Source of the DNA: an uncultured Lachnospiraceae bacterium
GTDB taxonomy: Bacteria > Bacillota > Clostridia > Lachnospirales > Lachnospiraceae
DNA: 64,000 nt
Direction of reading: 5' to 3'
Assembly (NCBI GenBank): GCA_910578175.1
Contig: CAJTPF010000002.1
Span: 132,337-196,336 of the forward strand
Each line of letters starts with the position of its first letter. Position 1 is the first letter of the stretch. Positions 17,704 through 25,459 of the stretch are shown here, piece by piece. Below the pieces are notes generated by a model. That model made no database searches. It was not told where the DNA came from and saw nothing but the letters and a program-made list of their open reading frames with translations. The position numbers were made by a program, and so were the translations under genes.

Positions 17704-18843
17704 TTAAATAATTTCCATTCCCTCAATATCTCCCTGGGCCACAATCCACATGTTTCTGAATAACTGCATGATCTGCCAGCAGCCAATGCCATGGAGCCCG
17801 TATTCCCTTACCAGCCGGTACTTTGCCAACATACTTCTGGCATCTTCGAACCAGACTTCATGGGTGATCCCCTCATTAACATAACTGAAATACGGCGACT
17901 GGGCTGTTTCATCATACAAAATCCGGGAATCATTCCGCATGGCAATCTGGATCGCTTCAACATTACCAATGGTAGTTGCCTTGGATTCCCCCCGGACATA
18001 GGGTAGTTTCCAGTCATAACCATAATTCGGCACGCCCATGCTGATCTTTTCCCTGGGAATTTCCGTAACGGCATAATCAAGCACTTCCCTTACATTATTT
18101 ATGGGTGCCACAGCCATAGCCGGCCCATAGGTATATCCCCATTCATATGTCATTATCAATACTCTGTCCGCTGCCGCTCCCAGCGCCGGATAATCTTTGC
18201 CTTCATACAGTACCCCCGGCTGGTCAGCAGATGTTTTCGGCGCCAGATCCACCGTCACTTCGTATCCCAGCTCATTGACTGCATATGTAACGTCACGAAC
18301 AAATTCCGTAAACCTGTCTCTGTCCTCTGCAAGAATAAACTCAAAATCTATGTTTACTCCCTGATACCCCTGATTCAAAACGGTTTCATACAAATTCCGG
18401 ATCAATCGGTTTCTGGCCGCAGTATCTGACAATACCCTGTGAATCAGATAATTACTGAACTGCCCATCCGGTCCGAAAGGCGTCAGTGTCAGCACCGGCT
18501 TCGTCCCCTCAGAAATGGCATCATTTATCATCCATTCCGTAGGCAGCGCCGGTAATACCAGTTCCCCTCCGGTAGTAAACCCATAAGAAAATACTGAAAG
18601 TTCATCCAGAAAGGGAAGTGTCTGTCCCAGTACCCATGGACTGATAAAGGGGTAGGCAAAGCCGTTTGAAATCACATTTCTTCCTGAAATGATGGTTTCA
18701 AATGTAATCAGCAATGCCTGCCCCACCGCAAGTCTGTATGGATAGTCCAGTTGATTGACATAAATGACCCGGTCTGTCGGAACACCAAACCGTGAAGCAA
18801 TACTGTCGATATCGTCTCCCGGTTTCACAATATAGATTAACAT
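17704..18843 (-). CDS. LysM and glycoside hydrolase 18 protein (SleL/YaaH-like)
   Basis: 379 residues, no signal peptide. An N-terminal LysM domain (2-47, IVKPGDDIDSIASRFGVP) binds glycan. The remainder is a GH18 barrel: YQGVNIDFEFI carries the DxE-type catalytic end of the motif (Asp-Phe-Glu), with VLIMTYEWGYTYGP and MGVPNYGYDWKLP as later barrel strands. Proteins with this plan include SleL/YaaH, N-acetylglucosaminidases that act on spore cortex peptidoglycan. A spore role is consistent with a clostridial host but not shown here. The ATG at 18843 follows TAGGAGT. Confidence 0.85.
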   Translation of the reverse strand: MLIYIVKPGDDIDSIASRFGVPTDRVIYVNQLDYPYRLAVGQALLITFETIISGRNVISNGFAYPFISPWVLGQTLPFLDELSVFSYGFTTGGELVLPALPTEWMINDAISEGTKPVLTLTPFGPDGQFSNYLIHRVLSDTAARNRLIRNLYETVLNQGYQGVNIDFEFILAEDRDRFTEFVRDVTYAVNELGYEVTVDLAPKTSADQPGVLYEGKDYPALGAAADRVLIMTYEWGYTYGPAMAVAPINNVREVLDYAVTEIPREKISMGVPNYGYDWKLPYVRGESKATTIGNVEAIQIAMRNDSRILYDETAQSPYFSYVNEGITHEVWFEDARSMLAKYRLVREYGLHGIGCWQIMQLFRNMWIVAQGDIEGMEII

Positions 18844-18942
18844 ATAGACTCCTATACATTTATTTAATTATAGTATTTTTACACTATATGTTAAAACCTT
18901 TAATTCTATTCTTTTTTACAATATAATAAGATAGCGAACAAT

Positions 18943-20619
18943 TTATTCCCAATCCGGAACTTCCCAGGTTTCAGGTTCAGTTTCCAACGATTCCGTCACA
19001 GATTCAGTTTCCGGATCCGTGATCGGTTCTGTCTCAGGCTCTGTCACAGGCTCCGTCTCAGGCTCTGTTACCGGGTCGGATACAGACTGTGTTGGTTCTG
19101 TTAGCGGATCCGACACCGGCTGGGTTACAGGTTCCGTCACTGGTTCGGTTATTGATTCTGTTTCCGGCCTGGTTATGGGCTGTGTTTCATTATTTCCCGT
19201 GCTCTGTGTCCGGTTATCAGATGTGGAAGGGTCCGTTACCTGATTGACTGCCGGTTTTGTAATACTGTTCTGATCTTCCGTCACATGATTTACTGTTGTT
19301 GGTTTCCGGCTGCCTGAAGTAACCGTTTCTGCCGGTGTATCCTTTACGGATATTGTTATAATGTATTTACACTGACGATCGTTTGCATCCCGTACCGAAT
19401 ATTCTATCCGCATGGTTCCCGTATAAGCCGGCTGGATAATGTGCTCATTCCGTGTACGCTCTGTTGTTTCATTGTAAACAGGTACGGAACCTATAAACTG
19501 GTTCCTTAAATCATAATAATACACGTCTAATTTCCATGTATTGACCTGTGCAGAATCACTGAGGCTACCATTTACAACTAAAGACCGGTTCTTTTCAATG
19601 CTCCATGACAGGGATTCCGATACTGTATTATCGTTTTCATTAGCAGAATCTTTATATAATATACTTTTTACATAATCATGGCCCGCTCCGGAAATTTGGA
19701 TATTAAAGTTAAAACCGTTTAATCTTGCAAAATTTTTTGATAATGCCATATATGATTCAATTTTATAAACAGTATACTTATCCGGATGATCCTCTATATT
19801 TTGAGAAAACTTATCATACCGGTTTAACATTTTATCAGCACTTTTCTCCTCATTTGCCGGATCAAACACATAATAATCATTATCAAGAATGATCGCTACA
19901 TAACCGTAGTTATAATCATGCCCTGAAACATAGTGTGCATTCACACCGATTTTTCTTAAAAGAACGGTAAACAGACTGGCAATATCCCTGCTGTCTCCTC
20001 TGTATTCATTTTCCAACAGCCGGTTTGCCCTGTAAACGATTTCCAGATCGAGTTCCGATTCATACCGCATATCCGAAAAAGCCTCTCCCATGCTGTCAGT
20101 TCCCTGTTCATCTGTTATTTGTGTATAATAATGCAGATAATCATAACTGTTCTTTATTTTTTCATAAACCGACATGTCATCTGTACAGACTTTACTGATG
20201 ATCGTATCTACCTTACTATCCAAATCCATATTTCCTGTTCCTGCCGGAGAAAGAATCATTTGATTTATTTTGTTTTTTATATCCGACGGTGTTGTTGCAT
20301 CCAAGTACGGACTCTGAAATATATCATCTTTTATTTCCTCATCTCTGCCTGTCTGTTCCTCTTTATCGGTTTCCCTTCCGGTTGTTTGTTCCTTTTCGGA
20401 TTGAGGTACTATATTGGCTTTTGAAACAGCGCTGATAAACAAAAAAGAATAAAAACATAACACAACAACACCAAATGCGGTCATAATAAGTTTTATCTTA
20501 TTCTTTTTACAGTAAGTACGCCAGTCAAAATTCTTTAAAGACTTTTTTATATTATCAATATAAATTATAAATTTTTGCTTCAATTTCAATACCTCATATA
20601 ATTTAATCTTATTTTCCAA
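18943..20619 (-). CDS. Membrane-anchored degenerate transglutaminase-like protein with TEP-rich tail
   Basis: 558 residues. A basic N-terminus and one membrane segment (about 45-66) are followed by an extracytoplasmic transglutaminase-like domain (about 115-290). In the core, GDSRDIASLFTVLLRKIGVNA lines up with the family's G-x-C helix, but the catalytic Cys is Ser or absent. The His position (YGYVAIIL) is also lost, while VFDPANE keeps the Asp. A beta-sandwich-like region (about 320-435) follows, then a Thr/Glu/Pro repeat tail (TEPETEPVTEP type, about 470-550). The TTG start at 20617-20619 overlaps the acyltransferase gene by 11 bp; other in-frame TTGs near 20583-20589 behind GAGG are possible. 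It is the last gene of the glycan locus. Confidence 0.55.
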   Translation of the reverse strand: MENKIKLYEVLKLKQKFIIYIDNIKKSLKNFDWRTYCKKNKIKLIMTAFGVVVLCFYSFLFISAVSKANIVPQSEKEQTTGRETDKEEQTGRDEEIKDDIFQSPYLDATTPSDIKNKINQMILSPAGTGNMDLDSKVDTIISKVCTDDMSVYEKIKNSYDYLHYYTQITDEQGTDSMGEAFSDMRYESELDLEIVYRANRLLENEYRGDSRDIASLFTVLLRKIGVNAHYVSGHDYNYGYVAIILDNDYYVFDPANEEKSADKMLNRYDKFSQNIEDHPDKYTVYKIESYMALSKNFARLNGFNFNIQISGAGHDYVKSILYKDSANENDNTVSESLSWSIEKNRSLVVNGSLSDSAQVNTWKLDVYYYDLRNQFIGSVPVYNETTERTRNEHIIQPAYTGTMRIEYSVRDANDRQCKYIITISVKDTPAETVTSGSRKPTTVNHVTEDQNSITKPAVNQVTDPSTSDNRTQSTGNNETQPITRPETESITEPVTEPVTQPVSDPLTEPTQSVSDPVTEPETEPVTEPETEPITDPETESVTESLETEPETWEVPDWE

Positions 20620-21571
20620 ATAAGAACCTGTTTAAAATAATTACTTTCTTACTGATAAATATTGATATTATAATACAGATGAAAGCTGCTATAAAGGTTA
20701 TGGTTATGCGTATAATACCTTCTCCGATTCCAAATCCCAGAAACAATATCTGTAACAAATAAAACTCAAGCGAATATCTGCCTATCCATTTCAGAATTGT
20801 AACCGCCGGTTTGATCTTAAGAATTCCGATTTCTGTAACTGCATAAACACAAAGCATTCCCAAAACAGCTAAAACCGATGCAATTATAACATTTGTGTCA
20901 AAGCTCCACATATTTCCTAAATACAGCCATGCCGGAACCAAAACCAGTAAATATTTAATGTACTCTTTTTTAAATATTGAAGTAATCTGATCTTTATATT
21001 CTGCCATACAATATCCCAGAATATAAAACGGAAAATAACAGCGAATCCTGTATATTCCAAAGGTTCTGACACCGCCTCCAAAAAATACCAAAATCACTGC
21101 AACCATAGCCAAAAACAACAGTTTATATTTTCCTGCAATTTTTTTTCCAATCCAGACAAGCAAGGCAGATATAAATACAACATACAAAAACCAAATGACA
21201 TAATCCGGACGGAGCAAAATCATTTTAAAATATTCTTTGAAAGTCTCAGGAAATGTCACAGACGGGAGCAGACCGGTAAATTTCAAGTCTTTCAGCCAAT
21301 AAATCATCAGAGTCCAAAGATATGTCGGATATATCAGTCTGAGTATTTTATTTTTTAAATTAAATCTATCTGAATATATTGAAGTATATCCTGATAAAAG
21401 AATGAAAAAAGGCATATGAAATGTGTATATGATCTTAAAAAGATACATTGATTCATATGTATAAGGAAAAGACCTCTGCACGGCATGGCCCAATAATACA
21501 AGCAATGCCAGTTCACCTCTTAAAACATCAACTGTAACATTTCTGTCTTTTTTCTCCACAGTTTTTTCCAT
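20609..21571 (-). CDS. Acyltransferase 3 family membrane protein
   Basis: 320 residues, about ten membrane segments. The N-terminal VDVLRGELALLVLLGH motif with His28-type catalytic residue, and TFHMPFFILLSGY in the third helix, mark the acyltransferase 3 family. These enzymes usually move acetyl groups onto sugars of surface polymers. The sequence resembles stand-alone exopolysaccharide or cell-wall O-acetyltransferases rather than OatA with its extra SGNH domain. It lies 38 bp after the NeuD-like gene and overlaps the transglutaminase-like gene, so it is part of the glycan operon. Confidence 0.82.
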   Translation of the reverse strand: MEKTVEKKDRNVTVDVLRGELALLVLLGHAVQRSFPYTYESMYLFKIIYTFHMPFFILLSGYTSIYSDRFNLKNKILRLIYPTYLWTLMIYWLKDLKFTGLLPSVTFPETFKEYFKMILLRPDYVIWFLYVVFISALLVWIGKKIAGKYKLLFLAMVAVILVFFGGGVRTFGIYRIRCYFPFYILGYCMAEYKDQITSIFKKEYIKYLLVLVPAWLYLGNMWSFDTNVIIASVLAVLGMLCVYAVTEIGILKIKPAVTILKWIGRYSLEFYLLQILFLGFGIGEGIIRITITFIAAFICIIISIFISKKVIILNRFLFGK

Positions 21572-21609
21572 CTTTTTAATTCCTCACCTGATTAAATAAA
21601 ATATGAAAT

Positions 21610-22284
21610 CTAATGTTCACTTACAATTGAATTACCAAATAATTTATGTGATTCATTCTTTCTTAAAAATCGTGCCGGATTTCCAACATACACTCCACAC
21701 GCTTCGGCAGATTTAACCAATACAGCTCCAATACCAAGGATAGAATCACTTTCCACTGTCATGTTATCCTTAACCACCGCATTTGGTCCTATAAAAACTC
21801 TTTCTCCTATTCTGGTTTCAGCTCCGACAAACGCCCCAATGGATACAAACGAATTGCTGCCAACTAAACATTCGCTTTCAACCTTTGCTCCTGCATGAAC
21901 AATCACATTTTCCCCAAAAAATACATCATTTCCAATATAACAAAACGGAAAAATTATACAGCCTTCTCTAAATTTGGTTCCAAGTCCAAATGAGACGTTT
22001 CTGCTGATCAACGTTGCCAGCGGGTAACCTGCTTCTTTTACTCTCTGCCATATCATATCCCTATAGTACGGTTCACCAGTAGCTATAACGATTTCCGTTT
22101 CACTGCAGGAAAAATTTTGCTTTATATCCTTAAACTTCAAAATATTAAAACCATTCCAGCTCTGTTCCGCACTGATATCGTCGATAAATAATATCTTCTC
22201 CCATCTGTTCTCTATCTGCCCGCTTATTATCAGATTCAGAATTTCTTTTCCTAACGAACCTGAACAATATATGCCTAAAATCAT
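21610..22284 (-). CDS. NeuD/PglD-like sugar acetyltransferase
   Basis: 224 residues from ATG at 22284 behind GTGAGG; a GTG at 22296 is in frame but lacks a site. The N-terminal Rossmann-like part (ILGIYCSGSLGKEILNLI) and the left-handed beta-helix of hexapeptide repeats (about 90-200: VIVHAGAKVESECLVGSNSF and following) define the NeuD/PglD family. These enzymes acetylate amino groups of UDP- or dTDP-4-amino-dideoxy sugars, using a His in the VHAGA turn. Next to a DegT aminotransferase and a WecF-like transferase, the likely job is N-acetylation of a dTDP-4-amino-4,6-dideoxyhexose. Confidence 0.82.
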   Translation of the reverse strand: MILGIYCSGSLGKEILNLIISGQIENRWEKILFIDDISAEQSWNGFNILKFKDIKQNFSCSETEIVIATGEPYYRDMIWQRVKEAGYPLATLISRNVSFGLGTKFREGCIIFPFCYIGNDVFFGENVIVHAGAKVESECLVGSNSFVSIGAFVGAETRIGERVFIGPNAVVKDNMTVESDSILGIGAVLVKSAEACGVYVGNPARFLRKNESHKLFGNSIVSEH

Positions 22285-22300
22285 TTTCAACCTCACTGGA

Positions 22301-23422
22301 TCATTTCTTAAAATACTCTTTTATAAACAAACATACCCTGTCCACATCTTCTAAACTCAGTTCATGATATATCGGCAGAGTAAGCACTCTGTCGCCGCTC
22401 TCTTGTGCAACCGGTAATTTTACTTCATTATATAAGTCCTTATAACACTCATAATCGGAAACAATAGGATAAAAATACTTTCTTACAAATATATTATGTT
22501 CTGCCAGAAAATCATATAATCCTTCTCTGTTTTCCTTTGTATTAATTAATACCGGTAAATATGCATAATTATATTCTGTTTTATCACTCTCAACATGAAA
22601 CATCTGAATTTCTGGTATACTCTCCAGAAGTTCTCTGTATCTTAATGTTATTTCTTTCCTCTTTAATAAAATATCTTCCATACTGTCCAAATTACATAAA
22701 CCCATTGCAGCCTGAAATTCATTCATTTTAGCATTTCGTCCGACATATTCCACATGTTCTTCATCCATAATACCAAAATTCTTATATGCATTCAGAATCT
22801 CCGCATATTCACTTTTATTGTAAGCCAGTGCTCCGCCTTCAATGGAATGAAATAATTTTGTGGCATGAAAAGAAAACATGGAAATGTCTCCGTAATTTGC
22901 AATGGATTTTCCATTTACTTTAACCGCAAATGCATGAGCTGCATCGTACAACACAATTAATCCATATTTTTTTGCAATAGACTCAATAGCTTCCACGTTG
23001 CAAGGATGTCCGTATACATGTACAGGAAGTATTGCTACCGTCTGCTCCGTTATCAATTCCTCTATTTTATTTTCATCTATTGTTAAATCCGACTCCTTTA
23101 TATCACAGAATACAGGCTTCAATCCTGAAAGTGTGATTGCATGTGTTGTGGACGCAAATGTAAACGGTGTAGTAATCACTTCACTTCCCTGTTCAAAATC
23201 AAACATTCTCAAAGCTAACTCCAGTGCCAGGTGTCCGTTTACGGTTAATGTAATATTTCCCACATTCAGGTATTCTCTGAGACTATCCTGAAAATCATTA
23301 TGCAGGGTCCCCTGATTGGTAAGAGAACAGCTTTCCCAAATAAAATCAATATATTGATTAAACTTTTCTTTTTCAGGCAGATAAGGCTTTGTTACATATA
23401 TTGGTGTATTATTTTTTTCCAT
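22301..23422 (-). CDS. DegT/DnrJ/EryC1 family sugar-nucleotide aminotransferase
   Basis: 373 residues, PLP-dependent. Landmarks are the N-terminal substrate loop SLTNQGTLHNDF, the Asp of LYDAAHAFAV, and FSFHATKLFHSIEGGAL, where the Lys binds PLP. The family makes 4-amino-dideoxy sugars from 4-keto sugar nucleotides. With a NeuD-like acetyltransferase downstream and a WecF-like enzyme upstream, it most likely acts like WecE or VioA, giving dTDP-Fuc4N or dTDP-Qui4N. The gene overlaps the flippase-like gene by 14 bp and starts behind AGGAGAAAG. No rmlA or rmlB gene is in the window. Confidence 0.85.
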   Translation of the reverse strand: MEKNNTPIYVTKPYLPEKEKFNQYIDFIWESCSLTNQGTLHNDFQDSLREYLNVGNITLTVNGHLALELALRMFDFEQGSEVITTPFTFASTTHAITLSGLKPVFCDIKESDLTIDENKIEELITEQTVAILPVHVYGHPCNVEAIESIAKKYGLIVLYDAAHAFAVKVNGKSIANYGDISMFSFHATKLFHSIEGGALAYNKSEYAEILNAYKNFGIMDEEHVEYVGRNAKMNEFQAAMGLCNLDSMEDILLKRKEITLRYRELLESIPEIQMFHVESDKTEYNYAYLPVLINTKENREGLYDFLAEHNIFVRKYFYPIVSDYECYKDLYNEVKLPVAQESGDRVLTLPIYHELSLEDVDRVCLFIKEYFKK

Positions 23423-24308
23423 ATCTTTCTCCTACTGTTTTATTTTTTATCTGTAATATTGCATAGGCAATAAAATCACCGGCTATTAATATTAGTCTCT
23501 GCATTACGGCTACAATTGGAAGAATTGCACTAAATTGTCCGGTACCGATCTTAACCATTACAAATTCTTTGATACCAATACCGCCCGGAGCTCCCGGAAC
23601 AACGAAACCTGCCAGCCATGATACGGACTGTATAATGGATATCTGCGCAAAATTACCAAATGCCAATGTTCCGTTATAAAAATTATATAAATAAACAACC
23701 ACCAGATTATTAATCGTAGTTGTCATAAAAATCAGCAAAAAATTCTTTGACAGCTTAAATCTGTGCGTAATTAAAATAAATAATGCAAAAATAATGACTG
23801 CGATCACATATTGTTTTCTGTATAATAAATAATTAATCAGGCAAAATGAGATTGTTACAACTACAACGTTTACTATTTCTAAAATTGTTGCCTTTAAAAC
23901 TTTTTTTTGTTCAATATCATATTTTTTGGCAAGCATATTTCTTCCAACATAATGCATAACATTACTTGGCAGATATTTATATATATTGGATGTTCCATAC
24001 ATATATATAACTTCATTTACGCTGATTTTCTTTTGTGATTGTTCTTTCAAAATTATAAAATAAGAATAAGAATATATAAAAATCGTAAAAGTTGTTACTA
24101 AAATGATCACGATCAACGGAAAAATTAATTCCTTCGTCAAAAATGATTTATTCAGCTTTAAAATCATGGTATAAGCTGAATATATGACATAAATTACTGC
24201 TGCAACACTGACAATTCTGCCCAGGAATTTGATCAGTTTTTTATGTTTTTCAAAGTATTCCGATAACTTTCTATATAAAGCCAGTAACTTTTCTTTTAAT
24301 TTATCCAT
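23409..24308 (-). CDS. Lysylphosphatidylglycerol synthase-TM/flippase-like membrane protein
   Basis: 299 residues with about seven to eight membrane segments. The motifs SNIYKYLPSNVMHYVGRNMLA and VPGAPGGIGIKEF are those of the LPG_synthase_TM (UPF0104) family, which includes the membrane half of MprF and many proteins of glycan clusters. It lacks the MprF synthase domain, so a lipid-linked glycan or lipid flipping role is more likely than aminoacyl transfer. It overlaps the WecF-like gene by 8 bp and the aminotransferase gene by 14 bp. Confidence 0.75.
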   Translation of the reverse strand: MDKLKEKLLALYRKLSEYFEKHKKLIKFLGRIVSVAAVIYVIYSAYTMILKLNKSFLTKELIFPLIVIILVTTFTIFIYSYSYFIILKEQSQKKISVNEVIYMYGTSNIYKYLPSNVMHYVGRNMLAKKYDIEQKKVLKATILEIVNVVVVTISFCLINYLLYRKQYVIAVIIFALFILITHRFKLSKNFLLIFMTTTINNLVVVYLYNFYNGTLAFGNFAQISIIQSVSWLAGFVVPGAPGGIGIKEFVMVKIGTGQFSAILPIVAVMQRLILIAGDFIAYAILQIKNKTVGERYGKK

Positions 24309-25365
24309 AAATTATTTTTCTCCAAGTATCAGCACAAATTTTCTCTGATAAAACTTTTCTAAGATTCTTATCATTTTCAATAATTATGTTATTGTCCAGC
24401 AACGACAACTCCCCTGTTTCCCTAATACTGTTGATATCATTAACAGTGACAGCCACCCGTTTAAAAAATGCATAGGTTGTAGTTGTACTTACAATATATA
24501 CTGTTTTTTTTCTAAATATCAAGGACCAAATATTTCCTAATCCTTCCTGGCGCAAATAATTAAATATTCCAATATCCACTTTTTGTATAATCTTATAATA
24601 TTCGTTCTGAGGCAAAAAATCTGTTAATGGAATAAAACGGTTTCCAAAATATGAATATCCCATCGCAATAACCCTTTTAACATATGATTTTTTTCCACCA
24701 TAGGATAACGGGCAGTAGATTGTATCAATCTGATTATCACATATCTTTAATTTTTTCATAGCATCCATATGCCTGTTCGATTTGCTTGCCGAGTTTCCAA
24801 GCAAAATTGTATATTTATTTTTCTTCTCTTCTATACTGTCTGCCTCGCACATATCCAAACAATAATGATATAAATCATTGCATTCTATGCATTCCGGATT
24901 TACACCATACCATTTGGTCAATAAATTGTACTCTTCTTTCAAAATAACAACAACCTTGTTAATTTTCGGAATCGCCCGTTTTCTTAACCATTCATATGCT
25001 TTATGATAAAATCTCGGCTTGTCCAGCAATCTATAGAAATACAAATCTTTACCCCATATAACCCAGGACACCTTGCCGGCTATACTCCGGTTAAGCGCAA
25101 TATACAGGAGAAGCCAGGGAGAAGCCAGAGAATGAATGATGATCTTATCTGCTTTTTTTAATTTAAAATATAACTTCAGATTTGAAAACAGATTCAAAAA
25201 GTTTCTTATAAAGAATGTCTTTACCCCTATTTCTTTTTCAAAATATTCATCTTTTAATCCATAATGTACTAATTCAAAATCATTCATATCAAAATTGTTC
25301 TTCTTAAGCAGTTTAAAATAGCCTTTTGAAAATTTCTTCTGATTATTAAAAACATGTAGAACCAT
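24301..25365 (-). CDS. WecF-like TDP-4-acetamido-fucose transferase (GT56)
   Basis: 354 residues. Features of the WecF/GT56 family are visible: an N-terminal VLHVFNNQ, the ILLGNSASKSNRHMDAM block (about 190-206), YCPLSYGG, and FNYLRQEGLGNIW near the C-terminal end. In Enterobacteriaceae WecF adds Fuc4NAc from TDP-Fuc4NAc to the lipid-linked common-antigen intermediate. The aminotransferase and acetyltransferase needed to make such a donor are in the same operon, which supports the call. It overlaps the flippase-like gene by 8 bp. The ATG follows GAGGAGATA. Confidence 0.78.
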   Translation of the reverse strand: MVLHVFNNQKKFSKGYFKLLKKNNFDMNDFELVHYGLKDEYFEKEIGVKTFFIRNFLNLFSNLKLYFKLKKADKIIIHSLASPWLLLYIALNRSIAGKVSWVIWGKDLYFYRLLDKPRFYHKAYEWLRKRAIPKINKVVVILKEEYNLLTKWYGVNPECIECNDLYHYCLDMCEADSIEEKKNKYTILLGNSASKSNRHMDAMKKLKICDNQIDTIYCPLSYGGKKSYVKRVIAMGYSYFGNRFIPLTDFLPQNEYYKIIQKVDIGIFNYLRQEGLGNIWSLIFRKKTVYIVSTTTTYAFFKRVAVTVNDINSIRETGELSLLDNNIIIENDKNLRKVLSEKICADTWRKIIYG

Positions 25366-25459
25366 GATTATATCTCCTCGTTATTTCTGACATAAAATGA
25401 TTTTTAACAAACTTACTAACGATTAATTTTATCTCTTACCAGTCTTGCTGTCAACCTAA

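Noticed and set aside
19019..19243. Plus-strand frame rich in Gly/Ser/Val/Thr that looks like a repeat protein
   Set aside because: It is the complement of the TEP-repeat tail of the minus-strand gene; its repeats are only a reflection of that tail.
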